64,000 bases of DNA from Ruminococcus turbiniformis. Lineage in GTDB: Bacteria; Bacillota; Clostridia; Lachnospirales; Lachnospiraceae. The notes below the pieces were generated by a model that was given only the letters and a program-made list of their open reading frames with translations, was not told where the DNA came from and did not search any database. The stretch spans positions 62,001 to 126,000 of the forward strand of contig NZ_JAJEQX010000002.1 of the NCBI RefSeq assembly GCF_020687545.1. Reading direction: 5' to 3'. Both the position numbers and the translations under genes were made by a program. Shown piece by piece: positions 18,574 to 27,035 of this stretch; the stretch's first letter is position 1, and every line of letters begins with the position of its first letter.

Positions 18574-19458
18574 TTGCTGTTTCGGCAGATGAAATATTTC
18601 GCCGCTGTTGCGGACTGCAAAAGCTTTACAGAAGCGGCAGAACAGTGCTATATTTCCCAGTCCGCGATCTCCCAGCAGATCCGTGCTCTTGAAAAGGAAC
18701 TCGGCGTGGAACTGATCCACCGCGAAAACCGGAAGTTCACCCTCACCCCTGCGGGAGAGTATTTCTACAGCCAGTGCCGGGGCATACTCGACGAGGCAGA
18801 AGCAGTCTGCAGGGAAACAGTCCGTATCGGACAGGATAACGAATCAGGACTCCGTATCGGATATCTGCTAAGCTACAGCGGACAGGAACTCCGCCAGGCG
18901 GTGGGGACATTTTCACAGCGTTATCCGGAAGTGTCGATCAGTATCGTCAGCGGGACACATGAAGAACTTTATGATCTGCTCCGGTTTGGCGGCGTGGATC
19001 TGATCCTGAGCGATCAGAGGAGAGCATTTTCCAGCTCGTATGCGAATTTCCAGCTTCTTCCGTGCGGTTGCAGTGCGGAGCTTTCCGTGAGAAATCCGTT
19101 AAGCGGAGAGGAATCCGTGGAGCTGGACAGCCTGAAACGGACACCCTGTATTTTCATTTCTTCTAAGGAACAGCAGAGAAAAGAGCAGGAGTACTATCAG
19201 AATACACTGGGATTCGGAGGAAAGTTTCTCTTTGCGGAGAGTCTGGAGGAAGGACGGCTGATGGTGGCCGGAAACCGGGGCTTTCTCCCGGTTGAGAGCG
19301 TGGGGACGCTGCCATACCCGGGAGAGACGGTCAGAAGAATCCCGATTGTTCAAAACGGGCAGCAGCTTATGAAAAATTACTGTGTGTTCTGGGTAAAAAA
19401 ACAGACAAACTATTATATCGAAGAATTTGCAGAGATTCTCCGGGGGCTCCTTATCTGA
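18574..19458 (+). CDS. LysR-family transcriptional regulator
   Basis: 294 residues from the TTG at 18574 (MLFRQMKYFAAVADCKSFTE), chosen because LysR proteins start at this point and AGGTGAT precedes it. The winged helix-turn-helix covers residues 1-60 (AAEQCYISQSAISQQIRALEKELG), and the co-inducer domain follows (SGLRIGYL, ISIVSGTHEEL, GVDLILSD). It is transcribed towards an SDR gene. The effector is unknown. A strong terminator follows, so the SDR has its own promoter. Confidence 0.87.
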   Translation: MLFRQMKYFAAVADCKSFTEAAEQCYISQSAISQQIRALEKELGVELIHRENRKFTLTPAGEYFYSQCRGILDEAEAVCRETVRIGQDNESGLRIGYLLSYSGQELRQAVGTFSQRYPEVSISIVSGTHEELYDLLRFGGVDLILSDQRRAFSSSYANFQLLPCGCSAELSVRNPLSGEESVELDSLKRTPCIFISSKEQQRKEQEYYQNTLGFGGKFLFAESLEEGRLMVAGNRGFLPVESVGTLPYPGETVRRIPIVQNGQQLMKNYCVFWVKKQTNYYIEEFAEILRGLLI

Positions 19459-19472
19459 GGGAGCCCTTTTTT
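19444..19472 (+). terminator. Terminator after the LysR gene
   Basis: GGGCTCC (19444-19450) and GGAGCCC (19460-19466) form a 7-bp GC stem followed by TTTTTT. The left arm overlaps the stop codon region. Confidence 0.8.
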
Positions 19473-19533
19473 GTACTGGCGACGAACCAAAGTCCGGATA
19501 AGTTTTACTTATCGTTTCCGTCCAAAACAAAAA

Positions 19534-19561
19534 TTGACCCTCTTTATATCTTTGCTAAAAT
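19534..19561 (+). promoter_or_regulatory. Promoter of the SDR gene
   Basis: TTGACC at 19534-19539 and TAAAAT at 19556-19561 with 16 bp between them, about 65 nt before the ATG. The AT-rich stretch just upstream is where the neighbouring LysR protein might bind. Confidence 0.5.
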
Positions 19562-19627
19562 AAATAACTGAAAAGGCTGGCTTCCGTATCCAAGCAGCAG
19601 AGTATATCAGAAAAGAGGTCAAAGATC

Positions 19628-20467
19628 ATGAAAAAAGACGTAATGATATTAACCGGAGCGGGACAGATCGGGATGGCCATCGCCCGCCGTATGGGGTCCG
19701 GCATGAAGATTGTAATCGGTGATAAAAAGCCGGAAAACGCACAGGCCATCGCCAAAATTATGAACGACGCAGGGTATGACGCCGATGCGTTTGAGATGGA
19801 TCTCTCCTCCAGAGAATCTATCCGGAATCTGATCGCAAAAGCGCAGGAACACGGAGAGATCTCCATGCTTGTAAATGCGGCGGGCGTCTCTCCGAGTCAG
19901 GCCCCTGTCGAGGCGATCTTAAAAGTGGATCTGTACGGAACGGCCGTACTTCTCGAAGAGGTCGGAAAAGTGATAAAATCAGGCGGCGCCGGAGTGACCG
20001 TCTCCAGCCAGTCCGGTCACCGCATGCCGGCGCTTTCCCCTGAGGAGGACGAACTGCTCGCGTGTACGCCGACGAAGGAGCTTCTTAAGCTGGATATGCT
20101 CCGCCCGGGAAACATAAGGGACACGCTGCACGCCTATCAGATGGCAAAGCGGTGCAATGTAAAGCGGGTTATGTCAGAATCCGTAAAATGGGGAGAGCGG
20201 GGTGCCCGCATCAACTCCATCTCCCCGGGAATCATCGTGACGCCGCTTGCCATCGACGAGTTTAACGGTCCCCGCGGAGACTTCTATAAAAACATGTTCG
20301 CCAGGTGTCCGGCGGGACGTCCGGGAACCGCAGATGAAGTTGCAAATGCAGCGGAGCTTCTCCTTTCTGAAAAGGGTGCCTTTATCACAGGCGCGGATTT
20401 TCTGATTGACGGCGGAGCCACAGCTTCCTATTTCTACGGCCCGCTGAAGCCAGAGACTTCACACTGA
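19628..20467 (+). CDS. SDR family oxidoreductase
   Basis: 279 residues, with AGAGGTC before the ATG. The nucleotide-binding loop is TGAGQIGMA rather than the common TGxxxGxG. NAAG, the catalytic YQMAK and the late RINSISPGIIVTPLA are present, as is the GADFLIDGGAT close typical of classical SDRs. An insertion between the NAAG and Tyr motifs (EEDELLACTPTKELLKLD) is characteristic of a subgroup often found with LysR regulators. Substrate unknown. Confidence 0.83.
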   Translation: MKKDVMILTGAGQIGMAIARRMGSGMKIVIGDKKPENAQAIAKIMNDAGYDADAFEMDLSSRESIRNLIAKAQEHGEISMLVNAAGVSPSQAPVEAILKVDLYGTAVLLEEVGKVIKSGGAGVTVSSQSGHRMPALSPEEDELLACTPTKELLKLDMLRPGNIRDTLHAYQMAKRCNVKRVMSESVKWGERGARINSISPGIIVTPLAIDEFNGPRGDFYKNMFARCPAGRPGTADEVANAAELLLSEKGAFITGADFLIDGGATASYFYGPLKPETSH

Positions 20468-20510
20468 CAATTAAAACATTGTATTACCTGAAGCCAGACA
20501 GGAAAAATAC

Positions 20511-20556
20511 CGGGGCACTTTGGTCCGCATGGACCGCAGTGCTCCGTTTTTCTTTT
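20511..20556 (+). terminator. Terminator after the SDR gene
   Basis: Outer arms CGGGGCACT (20511-20519) and AGTGCTCCG (20538-20546), with one G-T pair, enclose an inner GGTCC/GGACC hairpin and are followed by a T-rich run. Confidence 0.8.
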
Positions 20557-20584
20557 TCTAAAACCAACGCAGATTTTAAATTAA

Positions 20585-20613
20585 TTTACAAAGTCAGTAC
20601 CTTTTGCTATAAT
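20585..20613 (+). promoter_or_regulatory. Promoter of the secreted protease gene
   Basis: TTTACA at 20585-20590 and TATAAT at 20608-20613 with 17 bp between them. The leader of about 90 nt is purine-rich. Confidence 0.65.
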
Positions 20614-20708
20614 CTGATAATGGAAAAATAACACTTCCGTGCAGGAATCCGGCACAGAAGCAAAGATAAAGATAAGGAAAAATGAAAAGGAGAAAGGGCG
20701 AAAAAGAG

Positions 20709-22832
20709 ATGAAAAAGCAAATAGCAGGAACGATAATTTCCTTTTTAATGATGGGAACCCTGTGCATGTCTCAGACACTGCCTGTCATGGCCACCGGGGA
20801 AGAGGATACTGTGTCTCTGACATCCGGGCAGTACATATCCGGGCGTCAGCCTTTAAGTGAGGAGCAGGAGAAATTATATCAGTATCCGGATCTGCCCGCG
20901 GTCAGTACCAATGCGCTTTATCCGGAAAAATTCGATCTCCGGGAACAGGGCCTTGTCACCCCGGTCAAAGACCAGGGGGTCTGGGGAACATGCTGGACGT
21001 TTGGCTTTCTGTCTGCCGCGGAAGGCAATCTGCTGAAGGAATATGGTATCAATACAGACCTTTCCGAACGTCATCTGGCATGGTTCCGGACACAGCCAGA
21101 GACTTCCGGTACCCAGAAAGGCGAGGGCATTAGCACCAGTATGCATCCATTTATGCTTGGCGGGACTATGTTCATGTCTATCTCCACTTTATCTGCGTGG
21201 AAGGGCGCAGTGCCGGAGGAGGAAGCTCCATACGATGAGCTGGCCTACGATTATTACGCAGATTGTTCTGTCGATGAAAGTGCGCGGTATCATTCCTCTT
21301 ATCAGTTGAGGAATGTAAACTTCCTCCCCAATCCCACTGTGATGACAGAGGACGGGGAGTATGTTTACCGCCCGGAGGCGACAGAGATCATAAAAAGCGC
21401 GCTCATGGAGACAGGGGTTCTTGACGCCGGCTATTATGGAATTATGAACTATGACGAGAACTATTTTAATTCTGAGACAGGAGCGCAGTATACCTACGAG
21501 TACCAGCCGGCAAATCACGAGGTCAGCATCGTAGGATGGGATGATAATTATTCCAAAACGAACTTTACAGAAGGCTTTCAGCCTGAAGGTGACGGAGCAT
21601 GGATCGTGAAAAACTCCTGGGGAGCAGACTGGGGATCCGGGTTTAGGGGCGACTGGGCCGGAGACGGCTATTTTTATCTGTCCTACTATGACAGAAGCCT
21701 GTGCGACGTCAATCAGATCAGTATGATCCCGGCTGAGTATGGAAACGATTATAATTATCAGTATGATTTTATTGGTGCCGCATATTTTTTGAATTTTAAT
21801 AATGATGACGGTTCTGCCATACAGGGCGCGAATGTATATACCGTTCAGGGAAACGAACAGGTGAGCGCGGTTTCTGTATTCACGCCGTATGCAGATATGA
21901 CTGTAACCGCCGATATCTACAGGCTGGATACAGATGCCGCCTCTCCTGCAGACGGAGAAAAGCTTTCCACTCAGCAGGTATTTTTCCCCTTTACAGGCTA
22001 TCATGTAATAGAGCTGGACGAGCCGGCAATGCTCAGGGCCGGAGAAAAATTCGCGGTTGTAATTACGGCCATGACCCCGGATGGTCTGACATATATCAGT
22101 TTTGAAACCGGCACAAAAGAAGAAGTTTACAATAAAACCTATACTTCGGTAGTCAACGAAGGGGAAAGCTATGTCTTTACAGACGGGAAATGGGAAGACA
22201 TGATTGTCATAAAAGACAGATATGAAGAAGAGATATTGGAAGGTCTGGGACAAGACGAAACCGTCGGTAATCTTTTGATCAAGGCATTTACAGACGAGAT
22301 TCCTTCTGCGGAACTGACTTCACTGAAGGTCGAAAGCTTTGACTCATCCGGAGTGAATACCGGGGATGTACTGGAAGTCTCTCCGGCAGACCCGGCAATC
22401 ACGCTCTCCGCAGACGCGGCATCCGCATCCTTTGAGACGGCTGTACAGCCTGAAGGGGGAAGTGCTGAGATAAAAATCGGAGACCGTATTTTGCAGCCCG
22501 GGGAAAAGATATCCGTCGAAGAGCTTCAGAATGCGGAAATTACAGTTACAACCTCCATAGACGGAGGACTCGGCAACACATATACCTTCACGGTTGATGT
22601 ACAGAATACTGTTCCTCCGGAAGATAACAATGAAAGCGATACCGGACAAAACGGCAGCAGCACAGGTCAAAACGGAACTAACACCGAACCGGAGAGTACA
22701 GATTCCGCCGGGAATACGAAAAATGTACCCGATACGGGAGACGGCCGGGAAACAGCAGCACTGATCTACATAACCGCACTGATTGCGGGAGCGGCCGCTG
22801 CCTGTGCGGCATTTAAGAAAAAAAGATTATAA
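20709..22832 (+). CDS. Secreted papain-like (C1A) cysteine protease with sortase signal
   Basis: 707 residues from the ATG at 20709; an in-frame ATG nine codons earlier (20682) is also possible. A signal peptide occupies residues 1-28 (ending PVMA). The papain triad is visible: C95 (QGVWGTCWTFG), H270 (NHEVSIVGWDD) and N302 (WIVKNSWGADWG). A lectin-like or beta-rich domain follows, then a Gln/Asn/Ser/Thr-rich linker, a VPDTG sortase motif, a hydrophobic helix and KKKRL. It is therefore expected to be attached to the cell wall by a sortase. No prosegment with an obvious inhibitor motif is seen. Confidence 0.87.
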   Translation: MKKQIAGTIISFLMMGTLCMSQTLPVMATGEEDTVSLTSGQYISGRQPLSEEQEKLYQYPDLPAVSTNALYPEKFDLREQGLVTPVKDQGVWGTCWTFGFLSAAEGNLLKEYGINTDLSERHLAWFRTQPETSGTQKGEGISTSMHPFMLGGTMFMSISTLSAWKGAVPEEEAPYDELAYDYYADCSVDESARYHSSYQLRNVNFLPNPTVMTEDGEYVYRPEATEIIKSALMETGVLDAGYYGIMNYDENYFNSETGAQYTYEYQPANHEVSIVGWDDNYSKTNFTEGFQPEGDGAWIVKNSWGADWGSGFRGDWAGDGYFYLSYYDRSLCDVNQISMIPAEYGNDYNYQYDFIGAAYFLNFNNDDGSAIQGANVYTVQGNEQVSAVSVFTPYADMTVTADIYRLDTDAASPADGEKLSTQQVFFPFTGYHVIELDEPAMLRAGEKFAVVITAMTPDGLTYISFETGTKEEVYNKTYTSVVNEGESYVFTDGKWEDMIVIKDRYEEEILEGLGQDETVGNLLIKAFTDEIPSAELTSLKVESFDSSGVNTGDVLEVSPADPAITLSADAASASFETAVQPEGGSAEIKIGDRILQPGEKISVEELQNAEITVTTSIDGGLGNTYTFTVDVQNTVPPEDNNESDTGQNGSSTGQNGTNTEPESTDSAGNTKNVPDTGDGRETAALIYITALIAGAAAACAAFKKKRL

Positions 22833-22845
22833 GTTGAGCTTAGTC

Positions 22846-22909
22846 GGCGGTCCTGAGTTACTGGTTTCGATGCCCCATGCCCCAAATGCATAATTGGTCC
22901 AGGACCGCC
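22846..22909. repeat. Unexplained long-loop inverted repeat
   Basis: GGCGGTCCT (22846-22854) and AGGACCGCC (22901-22909) form a perfect 9-bp stem around a 46-nt loop that carries a doubled ATGCCCC. It sits in the 311-nt gap between the protease gene and the radical SAM gene. It has no T-run, so it is not a simple terminator. Confidence 0.5.
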
Positions 22910-22950
22910 ATCTGAAAAAGGAAGTCCTGATAATGCGGATCAAAGTCAGA

Positions 22951-22996
22951 AGCTGCCGCAATCATGCAGAAAGGGCATGGTGCGGCAGCTTTTCTG
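22951..22996 (+). terminator. Terminator after the protease gene
   Basis: AGCTGCCGCA (22951-22960) and TGCGGCAGCT (22981-22990) form a 10-bp stem with an inner ATGC/GCAT pairing, followed by TTTTCT. The remaining ~150 nt up to the next gene shows nothing further that I can name. Confidence 0.75.
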
Positions 22997-23142
22997 TGTA
23001 TAGCTGTCCGGTTTATACAAGTGCTGATCAGTCTGGATTGACATACCATTCTCCTTTTTGTACAATGATATGGATTTATATTTTCCATTTGACGGCCAGG
23101 ATATGACTGAATATCCGGAACGTATGAAAAGGGGTTTACTAA

Positions 23143-25008
23143 GTGAGAAAACTAGCATTAACTGATGAAATATTATTAAATATCGAGAAGCCTGCCCGTT
23201 ATATCGGCGGAGAGGTGAATTCCGTACAAAAAGATAAAAATAAAGTGGACATCCGTTTCGCCATGTGTTTTCCCGATACCTACGAAATCGGCATGTCCCA
23301 TCTGGGGATCCAGATCCTCTACGACATGTTCAACCGCCGTGACGACGTCTGGTGCGAGCGTGTCTACTCCCCGTGGACAGACATGGACAAAGTGATGAGA
23401 GAGAAGCAGATCCCGCTCTTTGCCCTGGAGTCGCAGGAGCCGGTGCGCTCCTTTGACTTTCTGGGAATCACGATCCAGTTTGAGATGTGCTATACGAATA
23501 TTCTTCAGATCCTCGACTTAAGCGGGATTCCGCTGCATGCCAAAGACAGGACCGACGAAGATCCCTTCGTGATCGGAGGGGGGCCCTGCGCGTACAATCC
23601 GGAGCCGCTGGCGGAATTTTTCGATCTCTTTTATATCGGAGAAGGCGAGACCGTCTACGACGAGCTTTTTGACTCCTACAAAGAGTGGAAGAGAAGCGGG
23701 GAACCGAGAGTCCGTTTCCTGGAGCGTGCCGCTCAGATTGAAGGGATCTATGTGCCTGCGTTTTACGATGCCGAGTACAAAGAGGACGGCACACTGTTGT
23801 CCTTTACCCCGAACAATCCGCATGCACCCAAGAAGGTGCGCAAACAGGCGGTAATGAACGTCACAGACGCCCCCTACCCGATGAAGCCCGTTGCCCCGTT
23901 TATCAAGGCTACCCAGGACCGGGTTGTTCTCGAAATCCAGAGGGGGTGTATCCGGGGCTGCCGTTTCTGCCAGGCCGGAATGATCTACCGCCCTACAAGA
24001 GAGCGGAATGTGGAGCGGTTAAAAGAGTACGCGCGGACCATGCTCATAAACACAGGACATGAGGAGATCTCCTTAAGTTCCTTAAGTTCCAGCGATTACT
24101 CTGATTTAAAAGAGCTTGTGAACTTCCTGATCGATGAGTTTAAGGACAAAGGGATCAATATCTCCCTTCCGTCCCTGCGTATCGACGCCTTCTCCCTGGA
24201 CGTAATGAGCAAGGTGCAGGATATCCGAAAAAGCAGTCTGACGTTCGCCCCGGAGGCGGGCTCTCAGCGGATGAGAAACGTCATAAACAAAGGGCTGACT
24301 GAGGAGGACATCATCAACGGAGCCGGACAGGCGTTCGAGGGTGGATGGAGCAAGGTGAAGCTCTACTTCATGCTCGGCCTGCCGACGGAAACCGAGGAGG
24401 ACATGCGGGAGATCGCCCGCTTATCCGACCGGGTGGCGAGACGGTATTACGAGATCCCGAAAGAGCAGAGAAACGGGAAGTGCCAGATCACGGCCAGCTC
24501 CTCCTTCTTTGTTCCAAAGCCCTTCACGCCCTTCCAGTGGGCCTCCATGTATCCGTCCGAGGAGTACATGAGACGCGCCCACATTGTGCGGGATGAATTT
24601 CAGGCTCAGTTAAACAGAAAGAGCTTAAAATACAACTGGCATGACGAGCGCGGGACCGTTCTCGAGGGCGTCATGGCAAGAGGCGACCGGAACGTCGGTA
24701 AAGTGATTGAGGAGGCATACCGTCTGGGCTGCCTGTTCGACTCGTGGACGGAGACATTCCGCTATGATCTCTGGATGAAAGCATTCGAGAACACCGGCGT
24801 GGACATTGCATTTTACAACTTGAGGGAAAGAGAGCGGGATGAGCTTTTCCCGTGGGATTTTATTGATATTGGCGTGAGCCGTTCCTTCCTTTTAAAGGAG
24901 TGGGACAGGGCAATGGCAGCAGAAGTCACGCCAAACTGCCGCATGCAGTGTTCCGGATGCGGCGCCGCGTCATTTGGAGGAGGTGTCTGCTATGAAGGCA
25001 AGAATTAA
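23143..25008 (+). CDS. TIGR03960-family B12-binding-type radical SAM protein
   Basis: 621 residues from a GTG start after AGGGG. The N-terminal part resembles a B12-binding domain (DTYEIGMSHLGIQILYD). The radical SAM cluster motif is RGCIRGCRFCQAG at about 267-279, where CxxxCxxC carries the 4Fe-4S cluster. The C-terminus ends in a second cysteine set, CRMQCSGCGA. This family is always next to a DUF2344 protein, RNase E/G and L21 in clostridia, suggesting a ribosome or RNA modification role, but the reaction is not known. It overlaps the next gene by 17 nt. Confidence 0.87.
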   Translation: MRKLALTDEILLNIEKPARYIGGEVNSVQKDKNKVDIRFAMCFPDTYEIGMSHLGIQILYDMFNRRDDVWCERVYSPWTDMDKVMREKQIPLFALESQEPVRSFDFLGITIQFEMCYTNILQILDLSGIPLHAKDRTDEDPFVIGGGPCAYNPEPLAEFFDLFYIGEGETVYDELFDSYKEWKRSGEPRVRFLERAAQIEGIYVPAFYDAEYKEDGTLLSFTPNNPHAPKKVRKQAVMNVTDAPYPMKPVAPFIKATQDRVVLEIQRGCIRGCRFCQAGMIYRPTRERNVERLKEYARTMLINTGHEEISLSSLSSSDYSDLKELVNFLIDEFKDKGINISLPSLRIDAFSLDVMSKVQDIRKSSLTFAPEAGSQRMRNVINKGLTEEDIINGAGQAFEGGWSKVKLYFMLGLPTETEEDMREIARLSDRVARRYYEIPKEQRNGKCQITASSSFFVPKPFTPFQWASMYPSEEYMRRAHIVRDEFQAQLNRKSLKYNWHDERGTVLEGVMARGDRNVGKVIEEAYRLGCLFDSWTETFRYDLWMKAFENTGVDIAFYNLRERERDELFPWDFIDIGVSRSFLLKEWDRAMAAEVTPNCRMQCSGCGAASFGGGVCYEGKN

Positions 25009-25705
25009 ATTCAGAAAATACGGTGTCCTTCGCTTTATCGGACACCTGGACGTGATGCGCTATTTTCAGAAGGTGATGCGGAGAGCTGATATTCCGATCG
25101 CCTTCACCGGGGGATACAGCCCTCATATGATCATGTCTTTCGCCAGCCCGCTCGGCATCGGGCTTACAAGCGACGGAGAATACTTTGACATCGAGCTTGC
25201 CGCTCCTGTGAACTCCTCGGACGCAGTGCGCCGCATGAACGAGGCAGGCGTGGAGGGAATCGAAGTGTTAAGCTTCCGCAGAATTTCCGACGAGAAAAAG
25301 ATGACCGGAATGACGATTCTGGCAGCAGCGGATTACCTCATCACTCTGAGAGATGACTGTCCCGAAACGGCGGAGCTTCCTGACTTTTCGCGCTTCGCTG
25401 CCTTTATGGGGCAGCAGGAGATCCGTATCGTCAAGCAGACAAAAAGAAGTGAGAGAGAAGTCGATATCCGTCCCCTTATCTATGACTGGGAAGTCCGCCC
25501 TGACGGCGTGTTCTTAAAGCTTGCCGCGGGAAGTTCGGAAAACGTAAAACCGGATCTTGTCATGGAGGCGTTCTGCCGGTATCTGGACATTCCGGCGGAC
25601 CTTTCCCATTTCCGCTGGCACCGCCTGGAAATGTACGCGGACATGGGAAAAGACGGCGAACGCAGCCTGGTGACACTGGAAGACCTGGGAGAGGATATTC
25701 AATGA
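24992..25705 (+). CDS. TIGR03936-family radical-SAM-associated protein (DUF2344)
   Basis: 237 residues from the ATG at 24992, with GGAGGAGGTG at 24976-24985 inside the end of the preceding gene. The N-terminus MKARIKFRKYGVLRFIGHLD and the PIAFTGGYSPHMIMSFASPL stretch are family hallmarks. It has no cysteine cluster and probably serves as a partner or substrate-recognition subunit for the radical SAM protein. It overlaps RNase G as ATGA. Function inferred only from conserved linkage. Confidence 0.85.
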   Translation: MKARIKFRKYGVLRFIGHLDVMRYFQKVMRRADIPIAFTGGYSPHMIMSFASPLGIGLTSDGEYFDIELAAPVNSSDAVRRMNEAGVEGIEVLSFRRISDEKKMTGMTILAAADYLITLRDDCPETAELPDFSRFAAFMGQQEIRIVKQTKRSEREVDIRPLIYDWEVRPDGVFLKLAAGSSENVKPDLVMEAFCRYLDIPADLSHFRWHRLEMYADMGKDGERSLVTLEDLGEDIQ

Positions 25706-26931
25706 AGCGAAAGATACTGATCGAACAGACAGCCGGACAGATCCGGACCTTTTTTCTTGAAAACGACGACATCGCGGAGATTCACTGTGCAGACGCAGGC
25801 TCCGGAGAGAAGAGAGCGCATCTTCTCGGCGACATTTATATCGGAAAGGTAAAAAATATTGTCCCGGATATCGGCGCGGCTTTTATCGAGATTGCGCCCG
25901 GCGTCAACTGCTACTTTGACGTAAAAGACGCAGAACACGCAATATTCACAACTAAGATCGGGAAAAAACCGCTCTGTATCGGTGATGAACTGGCTGTGCA
26001 GATCAGCAAGGAGGCCGTAAAGACAAAGTCTCCCACCGTCACCGCAAATTTAAGCTTCACCGGAAGATACGCGGTACTCACGCACGGGAACACACGCATC
26101 GGCGTTTCCTCCAAAATCCCGAAGAAAATCAGGGATGAATATAAGGATAAGCTGAAAGGATACCAGAATGACCGGTTCGGGATCATCGTGCGCACGAACG
26201 CGAAAGACATCCCGTTCCAGATGGTTCTGGACGAGATCGAAAGTCTGCGCTCCGAGTATGAGCGGCTTTCCTCAGCCGCGCCTTCCCGCGTCTGCTACAC
26301 CTGTTTGAAATCCGCGCCGCCTTCCTATATCTCGGATCTGAAAAATGTATATATGGAAGGAATGGAAGAGATCATCGTCGAAGGCGCTGCTCTGTATGAA
26401 GATATCTGCGCCTACTTTGAGTCTGAACTGCCGTCAAAGAAATCGCTTTTAAGACTTTATGACAACCCTGCTTTTCCGCTTCGGAAAATGTACAGTACGG
26501 ATATTGCCCTGGAGAAAGCGCTCCGGGAAAAAGTCTGGCTTAAAAACGGCGGCTATCTGATCATCCAGCCTACAGAGGCGCTCACCGTGATCGACGTAAA
26601 CTCCGGGAAGGGAACCGGACACGGGAAAAGCGAGGCGGCCGTACTGAAGATGAACCTGGAGGCGGCACGGGAGTCCGCACGGCAGATCCGTCTTCGGAAT
26701 CTGTCCGGAATTATTATCATTGATTTTATCAATCTGGAAGAGAAGGAGAATGTAGACCTTCTCCTGCACGAGTTCCGGGCCAGGCTCTCAGAGGACCCGA
26801 TTCAGACAAATCTGATCGACATCACGCCGCTGAATCTTGTAGAGGTGACGCGGAAGAAAGTCCACCGGCCTCTCCATGAGCAGGTGAAAGGCGAAGTTTT
26901 TCATTTACAACAGCCCGGCAACGCGTTATAA
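25702..26931 (+). CDS. rng: Ribonuclease E/G family protein
   Basis: 409 residues. An S1-type RNA-binding region covers about 35-120 (GDIYIGKVKNIVPDIGAAFIEI). The DNase I-like catalytic part has the two metal-binding aspartates in VIDVNSGKG and IIIDFINLE. E. coli RNase G is 489 residues. The zinc-link CPxC that joins protomers in E. coli RNase E/G is absent: the protein ends shortly after VEVTRKKVHRP. It is therefore a shorter form whose oligomer state may differ. It lies between DUF2344 and lysC. Confidence 0.87.
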   Translation: MKRKILIEQTAGQIRTFFLENDDIAEIHCADAGSGEKRAHLLGDIYIGKVKNIVPDIGAAFIEIAPGVNCYFDVKDAEHAIFTTKIGKKPLCIGDELAVQISKEAVKTKSPTVTANLSFTGRYAVLTHGNTRIGVSSKIPKKIRDEYKDKLKGYQNDRFGIIVRTNAKDIPFQMVLDEIESLRSEYERLSSAAPSRVCYTCLKSAPPSYISDLKNVYMEGMEEIIVEGAALYEDICAYFESELPSKKSLLRLYDNPAFPLRKMYSTDIALEKALREKVWLKNGGYLIIQPTEALTVIDVNSGKGTGHGKSEAAVLKMNLEAARESARQIRLRNLSGIIIIDFINLEEKENVDLLLHEFRARLSEDPIQTNLIDITPLNLVEVTRKKVHRPLHEQVKGEVFHLQQPGNAL

Positions 26932-26946
26932 TAGGGAATCGAGAGT

Positions 26947-27008
26947 GCGGCGTCCGCAGAAAATACGCCGCGAACATGTTGCGAAAAGCCCTTCTTAAAA
27001 AGGGCTTT
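26947..27008 (+). terminator. Two hairpins between rng and lysC
   Basis: GCGGCGT (26947-26953) pairs with ACGCCGC, and AAAGCCCTT (26985-26993) pairs with AAGGGCTTT (27000-27008). The second stem is followed by a weak CTAT, so termination may be partial. There is no lysine riboswitch in the 100-nt gap. Confidence 0.45.
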
Positions 27009-27035
27009 CTATAAAAAGGAGACAGGAGATAAGGA

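Noticed and set aside
21189-22253. Long open frame of 354 codons on the - strand
   Set aside because: It lies fully inside the protease gene, is rich in Ile/Val/Cys runs typical of antisense translation, and has no ribosome binding site or family motif.
22858-23088. 76-codon - strand frame in the gap before the radical SAM gene
   Set aside because: It spans two strong hairpins and has no start signal; better explained as non-coding.
26932-27035. Lysine riboswitch before lysC
   Set aside because: The gap is only about 100 nt and holds two simple hairpins; the L-box needs about 170 nt.
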